Assembly: GCA_036417435.1 (NCBI GenBank)
Contig: CM070917.1
Coordinates: 60,300,436 to 60,364,435 of the forward strand
Length of the DNA stretch: 64,000 nucleotides
Reading direction: 5' to 3'
Source: Inia geoffrensis
Lineage: Eukaryota > Chordata > Mammalia > Artiodactyla > Iniidae
In this document: piece after piece, positions 21,420 to 32,955 of the stretch
Layout of the letters: every line of letters begins with the position of its first letter
Position numbering within the stretch: position 1 is the stretch's first letter
Notes under the pieces: model-generated
The model's input: only the letters and a program-made list of their open reading frames with translations
The model's database searches: none
Told to the model about the DNA's origin: nothing
Translations under genes and position numbers: made by a program

Positions 21420-24400
21420 GACTCCAGTGGGAGAAGGCGGACAGAGAGGCTACGAAGACCTCTCGGCCTGGGAAAATGCAAAGAGAGGGGCTGGTTCCCC
21501 TCCCCAGCCTCAGGCATTAACAGGGGCTGGGAGTGGGTGCAGGGCATGCAGAGGGGGAGCTGGCTTTGGGGGAAGACCCCCACGCTAGGCGAGGCCCTCT
21601 TGGCCAGGAGGCTCCTGGCTTACAGCCACTTTGAGGACGCACCAGGAAAGATTGGCCCTCCAAACCTGGGTCCAAACTCGGGTCCAACCCCGGGTCCAAA
21701 CGCAGGCTCGGCCAGGCCCCTCCACGCCCTCCCTTTGGAAATAGTCCGTGCCCTTCCTTTTCTGCCGGCGTCTGGCTGTGCAAAGAGGCAACTGAACAGC
21801 TCAGTTTTCAAGAGGAAAAACCGCAGCCCCCAAGAATAGAAATATGTGAACCTGAGGCTTCTTGATTGAAACAAGGACTGACTCCGTGGAACGGAGATTT
21901 GGGGGACTTTCCCCTTTTTCCTAGAGGTTTCCCAATCCAGGCTGATCAAAGCCACGGCAGATGCGCTCCGATTGGCTGCGTGAAACCAGGGCCCCAGGGC
22001 GCTGGGCTCGGAAGCCACCGAGAGAAAAGGCAGAGCCCCGCTGACTCCCTGTCCAGGCTGAGTGTGGGAACAAGCACTCGTGTTCTCAGGGATGTTTTGT
22101 GAAGCAGAGATTAGTGCTCAGTGTGGAACCGCTGTCTGAACTTCAACCCAAGCTGCCAAAGCTTCTAAATAGAATACACGGTCTGCAGAGGTTGCTGGAA
22201 CCTGGACGGGGGAGGGCCTGCCGCAGGGTTGCTGCCGGCTCTACACTCTCCCCCATGCCCCACCCCGCCCACATTCTGCATCTCACCACCTTCTGCTTCC
22301 CCGGTCTCTTTCTCTCAGGCCTTTCTCTTTTGATATCTTGCCAAATGGACGTGGGGTTCCTGTCACCAGCTCCGAGCTCAAGCTGCCACAAGGGGATCCT
22401 GCTTTCCTCCAGGGGTGTCATCTCCCCCTCCAGTGAGGTGTAGTACCCAGGGCGGTGTGATGCTGGGTGCCCACCTCCCTCCACAGAAGACAAAGGGACC
22501 AGTTCTGCATCCCCTGCCCTGGGACAGCCAGGGGTAGATGTGTCCTGAGCTCAGCCAGACCATCTCCTGGGACTTTGATCCCTGAACAGGGGGCTCAGGA
22601 TGGTCAGGAATTGGGTGATGTCCTTCTCGGTGCTACCACAGCTGCAGCCCCTGCTGCCAGCACCCCAAACTCTGTGAGCACCCCTCCCGCACCAGAGCCT
22701 GCCCATAAATCTCTTTTGCTTCCGTTGGCCGGGGAGGCTTCTGTGTCTGCAGCCAAGGACTCTTCCATTTCCTCACCTCGGTGGTGAGCTTACCAACATG
22801 GGAGGCCCCCGGAAGCAACATCTGTGTCCCCTCAATGCGACAGGTGGGCCTGGCGCCTGGTGCTGCCTTCAAAGGAGCAGAGAGAATTCTAGGGCAGTGA
22901 GGAGAAGCTCCGAGCCGCAGGGCCGGGCAGTTTAGCCTTGGAAGGGACCCGGGGCCACGCTTAGTCCCAGCCCCCCATTTCACGGCAAGAAATGGGCTTG
23001 CCGAGGGCACATGGCAGCTGTCTGTCCAACCGGAGCCACCACCTGGCTCAGGAGACCGATTTTCCTGATGCTTTGAGGCTCCAGAAATGGAGTTTCTCGC
23101 CCCTTAAAGTCTCCTGAGCAGAAGGGGCTCCCCCAGTCCCTTTGCTGCCCCTGCATGTCACCGGGGGCCTTCACTTTGCCCTGGACCTCCCCCAGGATCT
23201 GCCCCACTCAGCTCCACTTTCTCCTCTCGGTACCCCAGGGTTTCAGCTCCCAGGCTGCCTGCAGGGTTTGTGCTGAGTTCCAGGTGCAAAGTGAAATTGG
23301 GCAGGTCCCTCCAGCCACCTACACACACACCTGCAGGAACCCATATGGGGGCACAGGGGGGCAGCTGGGGAGCTGAGCTGGGCTGCAGGAAGGCAGTGGG
23401 ACAGTCACTGTGGTCACAGGGTAACAAGCCCCCAATGAGGACAGGGGAGGCAGACAATCAGAGGGGTTTCCTCCCTCTCGGCCAGAAAAGGTCTCAGGGA
23501 GCACCTCTGCCCCGATGGCTTTTCAAGCAGTGATGGCCGAGTCCCGTCCCTGGCAAAGTTCAGCTTCCGGCGTGTTCCGCGCTCTCACCTGCTGCCTACT
23601 CTCTGATCCTCATCAGCCTTCTTCTGTCATCCATCTGGGTGACGCTCCTTCCTGCTTCTCTCTCTCCCGTCCTCTTTCTACAAATGTGCACGTCTGCATC
23701 CCACCTTGAAGAAACCCTTGACCGACCCTATACCTCACCCTTGACCCCCTCTCTATTTTCTTTCCCAGGCTAATAAAACAGGGAGGACACTTGCGCTGGG
23801 CGCTCCAGACCACGGCCGTCAGCATAAGGAAGGCCAGTCACACACCCCGGAATCCACGACTTTGACTGTTCTGGCCCCAGGGCGGCAAGTGCATAGGAGA
23901 GGTCACGAGGGGGCAAGGCCGGGTGAGAGGAGAAGGTGACCTCGACCTTGAGGAGGGCTCCAGGAAGCCTTGGGAATTGTGATGATTCAGCCAGGCCAAC
24001 TGGCGGGGATGGTCTCTAGAAGGACGGAAAGGGCTGGGGAGTGGCGGGACTGTCCCTTCAGCATCACAGTCACCCTGCAACCCATGCTCCCCACTCAGGT
24101 GTGTTGGATGCAGCAGCCAGGACCCCTGGGTCTGGCAGGTTTGTCTGGGTGGCTTGGGATGGCCACTGAGCTTGATAGGGTCCCTTCCTCTGGGACTCTC
24201 GGGCATTGTGTGTCTGGCTAAGTTTGCCATAATGATGGTGAATGAAGGAGGCAGGGGAGGGAGGAATGGCCATGGAAACATTTGGTTCACTGGAAGAGGA
24301 ATTATAACTGGGTGGGACGACGCGGCTGGGCAGAGTAGCGGCTAAAGCACAGCCTGGGAACCAAGCTGCAGGGGTCTGAATCCTGAACCTCAGATACGCC

Positions 24401-25370
24401 AGCCTGACGGTTCACGAGCAGGGATTGGGGGCTCACTCTGCTGCCAGCTTCTTGGGCAACCTGGGAACCCCCTCCAACTGGGACCCGGGCTCCCCAACAT
24501 TGACAGACATTCAGCATCCCTCTGGGCCAGCCGATGCACGGCACCCCGGCAGTGGCGTCCAGACTAACGGCACCAGGGCAGACATGGAGCTGGAGAGCTG
24601 AGCAGGGGGCCCGCCAGCAACTGCGGAGGCTCCTTGTTGATAAAGAGGGGCAGGGATTCTCGGGGGCGTGTGCGCACGTCTCCAAAGGGAGAAAGGCTCG
24701 CCTCGCTCCGTCTCTGCGCAAGTCTCAGGAGGTGGGAGCACAAAGCCGCCTTCCACCCAGGGTACCGCTCACTTGGCAAGTGACCCACAGCTTGGGCCGC
24801 GTGGGCCAAAAGCAGCAACAGCAGTGGCGACTGAGAAGTCGAAATGGTGCTATTTCCAAATTAAATCACCCAGGCCGGCCGCTGACATGCCCTCGTCGGG
24901 TTCGGAGGGTGGACGGTTTTGACCCTTGCAAAATTTGAACAGCACGTAGAGAGCCCCAGGAAACGCTGCCTGACAACAGTGGCAGGACCCAAGGTGACAG
25001 GCCATGCATTTCTCGCAGGACCAACTGTGTTTGTCATGTTCTATCTCTCAAATTAGGGATGGAGATCAGGATTCCAGAACCATGAGCCTGGTCCTCATAG
25101 CCACCACTGGCAGGCACTGCATTTTAACTCACGCATTTGTTCAGCACCAATACCTGCTAGACTCCACGTGCTGCCGGGACTGTCGGATGTGTTAGTGGCA
25201 CCCCCAGCTGCCATGATGCCTGGCCTGGCCAAGAGTGTGCTTTATGGTTAGTCTACCTTGCCCAGGGTTACACAATTCATTAAGGGAGAGTTTGGCTTCA
25301 AATGCGGAATGATCCAGAATCTTTCCTTGACGTCACTCTTTCCCGAATGACTAAGCCAGTGAATTTACAG
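21420..25370. other. GC-rich unassigned DNA
   Basis: Four kilobases with no supportable gene. A 12-base tandem motif built on GGGTCCAAAC/CC repeats about four times at 21,663-21,703. A worn reverse MIR core lies near 22,965-23,035 and another MIR trace near 24,330-24,440. Many overlapping open frames on both strands (up to 150 codons) reflect GC content. Confidence 0.45.
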
Positions 25371-25374
25371 TTTT

Positions 25375-25500
25375 TTGTAAAGTTTACGGTTTCTGTGCCC
25401 AGATTATCTCCTCGAATCCTTATGACGTGTCTGTGAGGCCCACGGGGTGGATGTCAGCATCCCCGTTTACAAATGAGGAAGTGAGAAGGGAGCGGGACTT
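25375..25500 (-). repeat. MIR fragment, reversed
   Basis: 'gattatctcctcgaatcctt', 'gtgtctgtgaggcccacggg' and 'gtttacaaatgaggaagtga' read as a worn reverse-strand MIR. Confidence 0.5.
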
Positions 25501-25779
25501 GCAGGAAGCCCCTCGTGAATGATCAGGACTGCAGGACGGGCCTCAAACCCAGGGCTGATCGTTCTCCTGCTGCTGAGCCCAATGTTCCCAATTATTATTG
25601 TCCGAACCCTTACTGCCTCCCCTTCATGGCCTCTATATTTTGAAATATGGTGCCAACAAAACAATGTATTAAGGAAGTGGAAATGTGTTTCCCCATTTTT
25701 ATTGATCAAAGACATTTGTACCTGCCACTTACAGCTCTTGCTTCCCAGCCAGCCCCCAGCGGGAGAGGTTTGCCTCTGG

Positions 25780-25850
25780 TCATTCAACATCCAAAGATTT
25801 TGTGCACCTACTAAGTGCCAGGCACTGTTGGAGGTGCTGGAGAAACAAAA
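25780..25850. repeat. MIR/L2-class fragment
   Basis: 'tgtgcacctactaagtgcca' and 'ggcactgttggaggtgctgg' match the same old family as 18,440-18,620. It abuts the L1 fragment. Confidence 0.5.
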
Positions 25851-25851
25851 A

Positions 25852-26332
25852 GAAAAGGCAAATCCACAGATTGAAAGAGAACATTTGCATATGCATATCT
25901 GATAAAGGACGTGTATCCAGAATATACAATTCAGTAATAAGATCAACAATTCGGTTTTTTTCTTTTCTTTTTTTTTTTTTGGTGCGGTACGTGGGCCCCT
26001 CACTGTTGTGGCCTGTCCCGTTGCGGAGCACAGGCTCCAGACGCGCAGGCTCAGAAGCCATGGCTCACAGGCCCAGCCACTCCACGGCATGTGGGATCTT
26101 CCCGGACCGGGGCACGAACCTGCGTCTCCTGCATCGGCAGGCGGACTCTCAGCCACTGCGCCACTAGGGAAGCCCAATTCTGTTTTTAAGTTTTCTTTCT
26201 TTCTTTCAATTTTTAGGGATTTTTTTTTTTTTAATTGAAGTATAGTTGATTTACAATGTTATATTAGTTTCAGGTGCAAATTCGATTTTTTTTAATGGGA
26301 AAATGATTTGGACAGACACTTCACCAAATTTT
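25852..26332 (+). mobile_element. L1 ORF2 fragment with two insertions
   Basis: L1 late ORF2 wording on the plus strand ('gagaacatttgcatatgcat', 'ctgataaaggacgtgtatcc', 'agaatatacaattcagtaat') resumes at 26,288 ('atgggaaaatgatttggaca', 'gacacttcaccaaa'). Between the two parts lie a CHR SINE (25,960-26,174) and a short T-headed fragment (26,190-26,280) with 'aattgaagtatagttgattt', a dispersed cetartiodactyl sequence read in reverse. Confidence 0.8.
25960..26174 (-). mobile_element. CHR SINE inside L1
   Basis: Minus-strand short-type copy. The T tail has two C interruptions, then GGTGCGGTACGTGGGCC through CACTGCGCCACTAGGGAAGC. The target duplication is CAATTCGGTTTTT (25,947-25,959) against CAATTCTGTTTTT (26,175-26,187), L1 sequence. 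Confidence 0.93.
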
Positions 26333-26395
26333 TATATATATTAAAATATATATATTTATTATATATATAAATATAATAAAAAATATATATATAAA
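26333..26395. repeat. AT-rich microsatellite
   Basis: Imperfect (TA)n with TTAAAATA blocks following the L1 fragment. Confidence 0.9.
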
Positions 26396-26900
26396 AGCAG
26401 CTGAAGCAAGCTCAGCATCATCAATCCTTAGAGTTTCCTGGGATCAGAGGGGCCTTTGCTGTGACCACATCAGAGGCTCATTTCCCCCTCTGTTCAGTCC
26501 TGCTACCTTCACTCCCCAGAGATGCTGGTCCTCAGGACGCTCCCCAACAGACTTTGTCACACAAATCTCTGTTCTAGAGTACATTTCCCATAAACCCAGA
26601 CTATGACGAGGGAATTTCCCAAACACCTTGCTAGTCATTGAAAATTAGTCTCAGGTTCCTTCTGGAGAGCTCTCTCCTATTTTTTAAAGCCAGGACAACT
26701 TTCCCCCCAAATATCAATATCCACTTTGAACAGCTGGGGGCTCTCGGCCTGGGTGGGGGGCTCACTTACTTGAGACCTTTTTGGAAGCAGGTTACAACAA
26801 AGCAACAGCAGAGGCAGACCTACTGTGGCCTTTCATATAACCACGTTCTGGAGGGAAGCCAGCAAACGAACTGAAATGGGGGGATTTTTCATCAGGCCGT
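26396..26900. other. Unassigned single-copy DNA
   Basis: No repeat or gene that I recognise. Confidence 0.5.
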
Positions 26901-26938
26901 TATCTGTTAATCACTCTGCGTGCTTCCTCCATGGCTAC

Positions 26939-27052
26939 CTTAATTATATACTTTCCAGTAGAGTTAACCTTGCTCCACTGAAAATCTGTAGCAGAAACAA
27001 ACCCAGACCCAATGGCTATCCAAAGTAGGACAAGAGGGAGAAAGCCAGTCAT
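26939..27052 (-). CDS. Candidate signal-peptide coding exon (unnamed)
   Basis: An ATG at 27,052 on the minus strand opens a frame whose first residues have signal-peptide form: MTG, then a hydrophobic run FLPLVLLWIAIG, then SGFVSA with a small residue at -1 and -3. The predicted mature start TDFQWSK is followed by an N-glycosylation sequon N-S-T at residues 30-32. The start context is good (A at -3). A donor-like AAG|GTAGCC closes the exon in phase 0 after 38 codons at 26,939; an alternative GT sits 13 bases earlier in the transcript. I recognise no protein family, no second exon is visible, and no CpG island or TATA box precedes it. A chance frame is quite possible in 64 kb. Confidence 0.18.
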
Positions 27053-27162
27053 CTTAGTGTGGTTGGGACTCAAGAGTGCAAGTGACACCTGGATCCGGAG
27101 ACAGTGCAGAGATGGGAGAGAGCTCTGATGGGCCAGCAGCTAGCCAGAGATGTGGCCTGTTA

Positions 27163-27352
27163 AGGCAGTGTGGACAGAGCAGGCGTTAACACAGTGACCT
27201 GGATTCGAATCCCAGCTTTGCCACCTGTTGGCTGGGCATGTCCCCTAACCTCAGTTGCTGTTGCCCAATCTATAAAGTGGAATCATAATATCTTCCACGT
27301 ACCCTAGTGCCCAGGACAGGACTTGGAACATTGCAGGGGCTCAAGAAAGGCT
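27163..27352 (+). repeat. MIR, nearly full length
   Basis: Contains the tRNA-like part ('cctggattcgaatcccagct', 'ttgccacctgttggctgggc') and the core ('cccaatctataaagtggaat'), ending 'gcaggggctcaagaaaggct'. Confidence 0.75.
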
Positions 27353-27486
27353 GGATGTCCACTAGAGCCTGCGTCATCAGACAACAATTGCGTCCAAAGT
27401 AAGAAAACCAGCAGCTCGTTTAACTTGTGCAGAATGATCAAAGGGAATTTCTGTTTTTTAAGAATGTATTATTATTATATATATGC

Positions 27487-27843
27487 TGTTGTGGGCTGAA
27501 TTATCTCTCCCCCAAATTCCTATGATGAAGTCCTAACCCCTAGCACCTCAGCTTATATTTGGAAAGAGTGTCTTTTAAAAGATGATTAAGTTGAAATGAG
27601 GTCATTGGGATGGGCCTTAATCCAGTATGACTGGTGACCTTATAAGGAGAGATTAGGAAACAGACACACACAGAGGGACAACCATGTGAGGACACAGGGA
27701 GAAGACGCTGTCTGCAAGGCGAGGAGAGTAGCCTAAGAAGAGACCTCAGACTTCTGGCCTCCAGAACAGGGAGACAATAGGTTTCTGTGTTTAAGCCATC
27801 CGGTCTGTGGTGCTTTATTATGGCAGCCACAGGACACTGACGC
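27487..27843 (+). mobile_element. MLT1-type LTR, plus strand
   Basis: Begins TGTTGTGGGCTGAATTATCT and contains 'gaagtcctaacccctagcac', 'tgaaatgaggtcattgggat', 'ccatgtgaggacacagggag' and 'aagccatccggtctgtggtg', ending '...cactgacgca'. A nearly complete solo LTR of the MLT1 (MaLR) kind. No internal retroviral-type genes are present. Confidence 0.85.
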
Positions 27844-28465
27844 AGATGCCCATGTACAGAATATACATTCCTGTTTCCACCTTTGCAAACCCCAGGTGTC
27901 TCAGGGCAAAACCCTGTGTGCAGCCCCTGCTTCCTGGATCCCTCCATTTAAATGAGCCCATGGCTAGGCTTCCCTGGCTCTCATCTTGGCACTGTCCTGT
28001 CGGTGGGAAGCATCCATGCTGGCTGTGGAAGAGCTACACCATCACCCTGGCACAGCCAAGAAAGTCACCCCCGAACCAGAAGGGAATGGGCTTGGAAACC
28101 CTCCACCGTTTGGAGTCATCTGTCAGACACCTCCCCTTCGGTAAAACCTCCTGGGACTTAACATCAGAGCTAGAAACATAGCCCTGCTACTTCCAAAGCC
28201 AACCAGCTCCTCTATGGGCCCAGCCCCTTTCCCCGAGCTCACCCACCTACTCCCACCAGCCCCATCAGAGCTCAGGTTCAGCCCAGATGCCCGGCCCAGG
28301 CATCACAGCAAGGTGTGGCCCGTCCTGCAAGGGCCCAAGAGCCCAGGCCTGCAACGGGGGAGGAGGGGTCATCAACGGGCCCCATCTCCCCCTGGGGAGC
28401 TAACGTAGTCCTTGGCACCCACCCGATGGACCCAGCTCTCTGGGCAAGCACAGATGAAAGTGCCT
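27844..28465. other. Unassigned GC-rich DNA
   Basis: No repeat or supportable exon. Confidence 0.5.
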
Positions 28466-28469
28466 GCTG

Positions 28470-28630
28470 CCCGCTAATTACGTTTATTTACAGAGCCCAG
28501 GGAAAAGGCAGAGGCGGCGTCTCAGGAAAGTTTGCATTAATAAGGCAGGAGGCAGAGGCAGCCTGTGGATACGTGCTTTTCATTAGAGGCACAGCAGACA
28601 ATGTCAGCTTGGTTGTGCTTCTCTTGGCTG
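28470..28630. promoter_or_regulatory. Candidate conserved non-coding element
   Basis: CCGCTAATTACGTTTATTTA, then GAAAGTTTGCATTAATAAGG and GTGCTTTTCATTAGAGGC lie within a GC-rich neighbourhood. Three TAAT-type homeodomain cores and a forkhead-like GTTTATTTA occur in 160 bases. The longest open frame of this region (28,315-29,013) runs through it but has no protein likeness. Confidence 0.35.
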
Positions 28631-29355
28631 CAGGATGGAGAAGAGGGGAGAGAGGAGGCAGCAGGCTGGGGATTGCGGGAGGGGAGGGAGGGAGACTGGG
28701 AGATGGAGACCCAGGGGCCAAAGGGGAAGGGAGAGAGAGGGGAGTGCTGGCGAGAGAGGGCACAGTGGCTGGGAGGCTGGGGAGAGCAGGAGGAAAGGGG
28801 TCGGAGAAGCCTGCCTGCCCCACTCAGGAGCCACTGGAAAACTCTCTGATCTGCCCCTGGAGACCTCCATCCCAGGGAGGCTCCTCCAGAAAGAAGCCGG
28901 GGCTACGACCTCACCATCTCCCTCTCCCCTACCGGTGTCCCGAGAGCCCTGTGGTCCCAGGGAGGGTCGCTTGCACCGCAGCCTGGGGAAGGCCCCGGGG
29001 AGGTCAAGGATGAGCCAGGGGTCCCCCCCGCCTGGGCAGAACTGGCAGCCTCAGATCTGGCGGACAGCAACGTAGCTCCATGAGGCAATGATGATTTCAT
29101 GCTCCACTCTCCCCACCTCTTCCACGAGCCTCTGCCCCGCTGGCCCCAGATCACAGCTGCACTGAGTACGTGTCCCTTTATCCCTCTCTATGCCCTGCCC
29201 CTCCCCAGGCCTTTGGGCACAAGCAACCTAAACCCAACTGGGGGTTCCTGGACTTACACCTCGCAGAAGGAGGAGCAATGGGGATTTCAAAACTCAGGGA
29301 CAAAAGTAACTCCACGCCTCCCCCATCCCCCTGCCCCTCGGCCTCTTGCCACACA
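28631..29355. other. GC-rich DNA with purine-rich tract
   Basis: 28,631-28,800 is a G/A-rich strand (GGGAGGGAGGGAGACTGGGAG type), potentially G-quadruplex forming. The remainder is unassigned. Confidence 0.5.
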
Positions 29356-29359
29356 TGCA

Positions 29360-29472
29360 TATATGACCATGTACACAGATGCACACACAAACACACACGC
29401 ACACGGGTATGTACACGCACAGGCACATACATACACACGTGCACATGTACACACAGGCATGCAGACACACCC
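29360..29472. repeat. (AC)n/(ACAT) microsatellite
   Basis: Imperfect CA repeat with CATA and CACG variants. Confidence 0.85.
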
Positions 29473-30595
29473 CATAAAAATTAAGGAGCACAAAGCCGGC
29501 AGCCCTTTGTCAATCTGTTGTACAATGTGCGCGTCCCCACCCTCAGCCGCCAGGGCTCATCGGTTCCCACCAACAGAGGTGCCTGTGGTATGGACGATGC
29601 CAGGTCCCTGGATCTGAAGTCTCCCTTCCAAGTCCCGACAGCGCGGGTTCACCCAGTAAACACCCACTGGGAGCCAGCTGCTCGCCCAGTCCTGTGACAG
29701 GCCTGGGGACACACACAGGGTGACAGGCCCAACCCTCTCCCCAGGACGTGCCAGCTGAGGAGCCGGAACTGTCCAGAGCCCTTGTGGTGGATCCCGCCTG
29801 GGGGAGGCACTAAAATACAGCCCCCCCAGGTCCCAGCGCTAGGCTGATGCAGCGGGTCTGGGTTGGTTGTGGGGCTCCTGGGGTCCTGGAAGGCAGGGGT
29901 CTACGGAGGTGGATGAGAAATGAGCTCCCCAGCCTCCCTGCTGACCGCAGAGATGCTGAGAGGTGAAGGGGCCAGAGATCCGTCCTGGGCCCCATGGTTC
30001 GGGTCGGGGGCCTGGAGACACAGCCTCTTGCTGAAACCACTGGCTTGCAGAGAAGTCAACCCACACGTCCCCCCACCGCCTCCTGCAGCCCTCAGGGGGA
30101 GCGAATTGCACCCTTCACACCTCCAGATCCGAGCCTCTCAGCTTCTCTCTTTGGCTGTTCTGTGCAAGGACAACCTTGATTCTGCCGAAATAAAAGCAAA
30201 CAACAAAAAGTAAAACAAACCCACAGCGGGACATCGACTCTTGCAGACGCACAGACTGTTGTCTGCAGCCTCCGCAACTCCAGGACTGGCAGGCAGCCTC
30301 TCCCCAGGCTGTCCCTTGCTCCTGGGCTGGAGGAAATTGCCCAACACATGGGCGGCCTTTCCTGTCGCCCGCAGATCCTCAGAGACCCCACCCCAAGGCA
30401 ACAGAAGCCACACCGGACATCCTGCTTCTCTCTCGGGCCCTTGGCTCGGTATGCAGTCAGCCGGGTGCTGGATTCTGTGTGCAAGGGGTGTGAGTGTGGG
30501 TATCCAGTGCTATGATGCTGAGAACCGCTGCTGGGAAGTCCTCCCACACGCACTGGCTACTCATCACAACTGCAGCGACCCTCCAGTGGGCACCT
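29473..30595. other. Mostly unassigned DNA
   Basis: 29,650-29,745 has MIR/L2-class wording ('cagtaaacacccactgggag', 'ccagtcctgtgacaggcctg'). No gene is seen in the rest. Confidence 0.45.
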
Positions 30596-30599
30596 GGTG

Positions 30600-30745
30600 T
30601 ACACCACCCATCGTCTCCAGGGTTTATGGAGCATCTCACAGACGATTCAATATGTTAGGAACTCTGATGATACCCAATTTACAGATGAGGAATGACACAC
30701 AGAGAAGTTAAGTAACTTGCCTAAAGTCACACAGCCTGTGACTTC
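30600..30745 (-). repeat. MIR, reversed
   Basis: 'tacccaatttacagatgagg', 'acagagaagttaagtaactt', 'gcctaaagtcacacagcctg' is a clear reversed MIR core. Confidence 0.7.
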
Positions 30746-31049
30746 AGTCCAGGCGCTTTGCTTGCAAACTCTGTGTTCTTCATCGTTTTTGCCCTGCTCC
30801 CCTATTTAGTGTCATCCCCTAGGGGCCACAATTGACTGGTAGGATTTTACCTTGAATTTGGATTTTCTGGTGCAATGAGTTCAGATCCAGAAGGTAATCT
30901 GCAGCTAAGGACGCAGCAGGTGATGGGAGAGTTGGGAGCCTTCCCCCTGAATAAACTCACCAATTCGTGGTTTTGCCTCTGCTCCCTACGTACATCATTT
31001 TCGCTTTAAAATGACTTTTATTGGTTCTGGCTGCAAGGAAGATCATCTA

Positions 31050-31555
31050 TAAGGAAAAAAATTAAGTTATAATCCAATAATCTACCAAACCAGAGAAAAT
31101 CATTATTAAAACCTTAACATATTTTTTTCTGGTCTTTTTTTTTGTGGGGGAGGGTTTCCTTAATTTTCTATTTCATTCATTTGACAACATGAACAAAAAT
31201 GTATTTCTCTCTGAAAATGCTTTTACTCTGCAGAGGTGTGGAGAAGAAAACAAGCAAAAGAATCCTCATTGTGCAACCCGGATAACCGCACCGACATCTG
31301 AAAAGTCACACACACACACACAGAGTTAGAGAAGAGAGGCCACAGAACGGGCACCGTGAAAGATGCCTTCCTGCCACCTCCCCGCCCCTTTCCCTCAAAT
31401 GAACCCATGTTAACAGTTTTGTGATTCTCTTTTCCAGAAGATTTTAAAATGCATCCACCTGCGGTTATGCATTTATTTATATAAACTTTTTCTTTGCACA
31501 AAGGAATGGTTTCTTCTAGGCATTTTCTAGGCACATATTTTTTCACGTGGCTGAG
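31050..31555 (-). mobile_element. Possible old L1 3' UTR fragments, reversed
   Basis: Pieces such as 'ttaaaaccttaacatatttt', 'catgttaacagttttgtgat' and 'tttatataaactttttcttt' resemble reversed L1M 3' UTR text. A CA microsatellite lies at 31,306-31,322. The match is loose. Confidence 0.35.
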
Positions 31556-32490
31556 ATGACACTGCCAGAGCAGCTGTGTACCCTGCGCTTCCCACTTGAC
31601 ATGACGATAAGCTTTCTCTTGAGGGCATTTGCGTTGCCGCTGACTTCCACGCCTGCCCTAAAGGAGTGGTGCCCTGGTGAGCCTTCCCCCCAGCGCTTTG
31701 GGAAAAGATTGTCAGGAGGAGAAGGATTTCAAAGGCCAGGCTTCCGGCAGACGGAGGGGAGCTCATGCTGGTTTTTGGATTGATGCAGCCCACGTCTTGA
31801 GCACCTTGTGTGTACGAGGGTCTACAAAGACAATTTCCCCCGCTGACTGCTGCAGCATTTTTCTCAGAGGACGGGGGTGGTGATATGGTAAAGGACCTCG
31901 TCGGTGCTTATATTGGAGGGCAGGTCTGCTGGATACAGGACCGAGCCAGGCCAGGAGACGGCTGCTCTAAATCATTGCAGAATCCCTCCTGACACCTCCA
32001 CCCCTGGTCGTGGCTTCAGAGTCTGAAACCATTTTCCTCTTTGCTTCCACGCAATGTGGTCACTGAGAGCAACAAATAAGATACCCGTTCAGGCTGGGCA
32101 GGAGGGAGAGGCTGGGAGTCAAGTGACCCACTGTTCATTTTGAGCAGTTGGTACAGGGCCAGGTGGGGAAAAGGCTGGAAGGACAGATGGGCAGTTTGGA
32201 ATCTCCACCCATCTCTGCAGCTGCCTAAGGCCCTGGCCCAGGGCAGTGCGCATGGCGTTTGGCCAAGGCAGCCCCTGGTACCAAGGCTGGGCTGCAGGGG
32301 CCCTCGGACCTAAAATCAGAGACCAGCACCCCATGCCATGGGTCTCCATTCGTCCACTAGAGTTCTAGGGTTTCTGCAAAGCTAGAGCCAACACGTCATG
32401 GCTCATTGGAGCCCACAGGTGCAGGCAGCACAGCATGGCAGCTGTGCCCACTGACTCAGGCCAGTTCCTCTTCTTGGAGGAGGGGCTTGG
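31556..32490. other. Unassigned single-copy DNA
   Basis: No gene or clear repeat. Confidence 0.5.
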
Positions 32491-32494
32491 CAAG

Positions 32495-32625
32495 GTCGTG
32501 GAATCTTGCTGAGCCTCAGCTTCCTCATCTGTGAAATGGGACAACAGTACTTCCTTCCTTGTCAGGTTAAAGCACATACACTCTCAACAAATGGTAAACA
32601 ATATTATAATTAGCAGGACATTCCT
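32495..32625 (+). repeat. MIR, plus strand
   Basis: 'gctgagcctcagcttcctca' and 'tctgtgaaatgggacaacag', then 'gtcaggttaaagcacataca'. Confidence 0.6.
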
Positions 32626-32642
32626 TGGGCCCTGTGCTGATT

Positions 32643-32955
32643 GTATTAGTTTCCTAGAGCTGCCATACAAAGCACCACAAACCGGGGGCTTAAAATAACA
32701 AGAATTTTTTCTGTCAGAGTTCTGGAGTCCAGAAGTCTGAAATCAAGGTGTCAGCAGGGCCACACTCCCCCAAGGAGGCTCCGGGGGAGGATTCTTCCTT
32801 GTAACTTCCAGGCTCTGGTGACCCACCTGTTCTTGGCTTGTGGCCGCATCACTCCAGTCTCTGCCTCTGACTTTATGTGGTCCTCTTCCCTGTGCCTCAG
32901 AGCCTCAGACCTGCCTTTCTCTTATTAAGGACACTTGTCATTGGGTTTAGGGATG
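32643..32955 (-). mobile_element. MLT1-type LTR, reversed, 3' incomplete
   Basis: 'tgtattagtttcctagagct', 'gccatacaaagcaccacaaa', 'ctgaaatcaaggtgtcagca' and 'cttattaaggacacttgtca', 'ttgggtttaggg'. It stops before the far end of the LTR consensus. Confidence 0.8.

Noticed and set aside
28315..29013. 232-codon open frame
   Set aside because: Crosses an AT-rich regulatory-looking island and a purine-rich tract; its Gly/Arg/Glu-rich translation comes from the repeat-like bases. No known protein likeness.
29287..29493. Cys/Val-rich minus-strand frames
   Set aside because: Translation of a CA/CG microsatellite.
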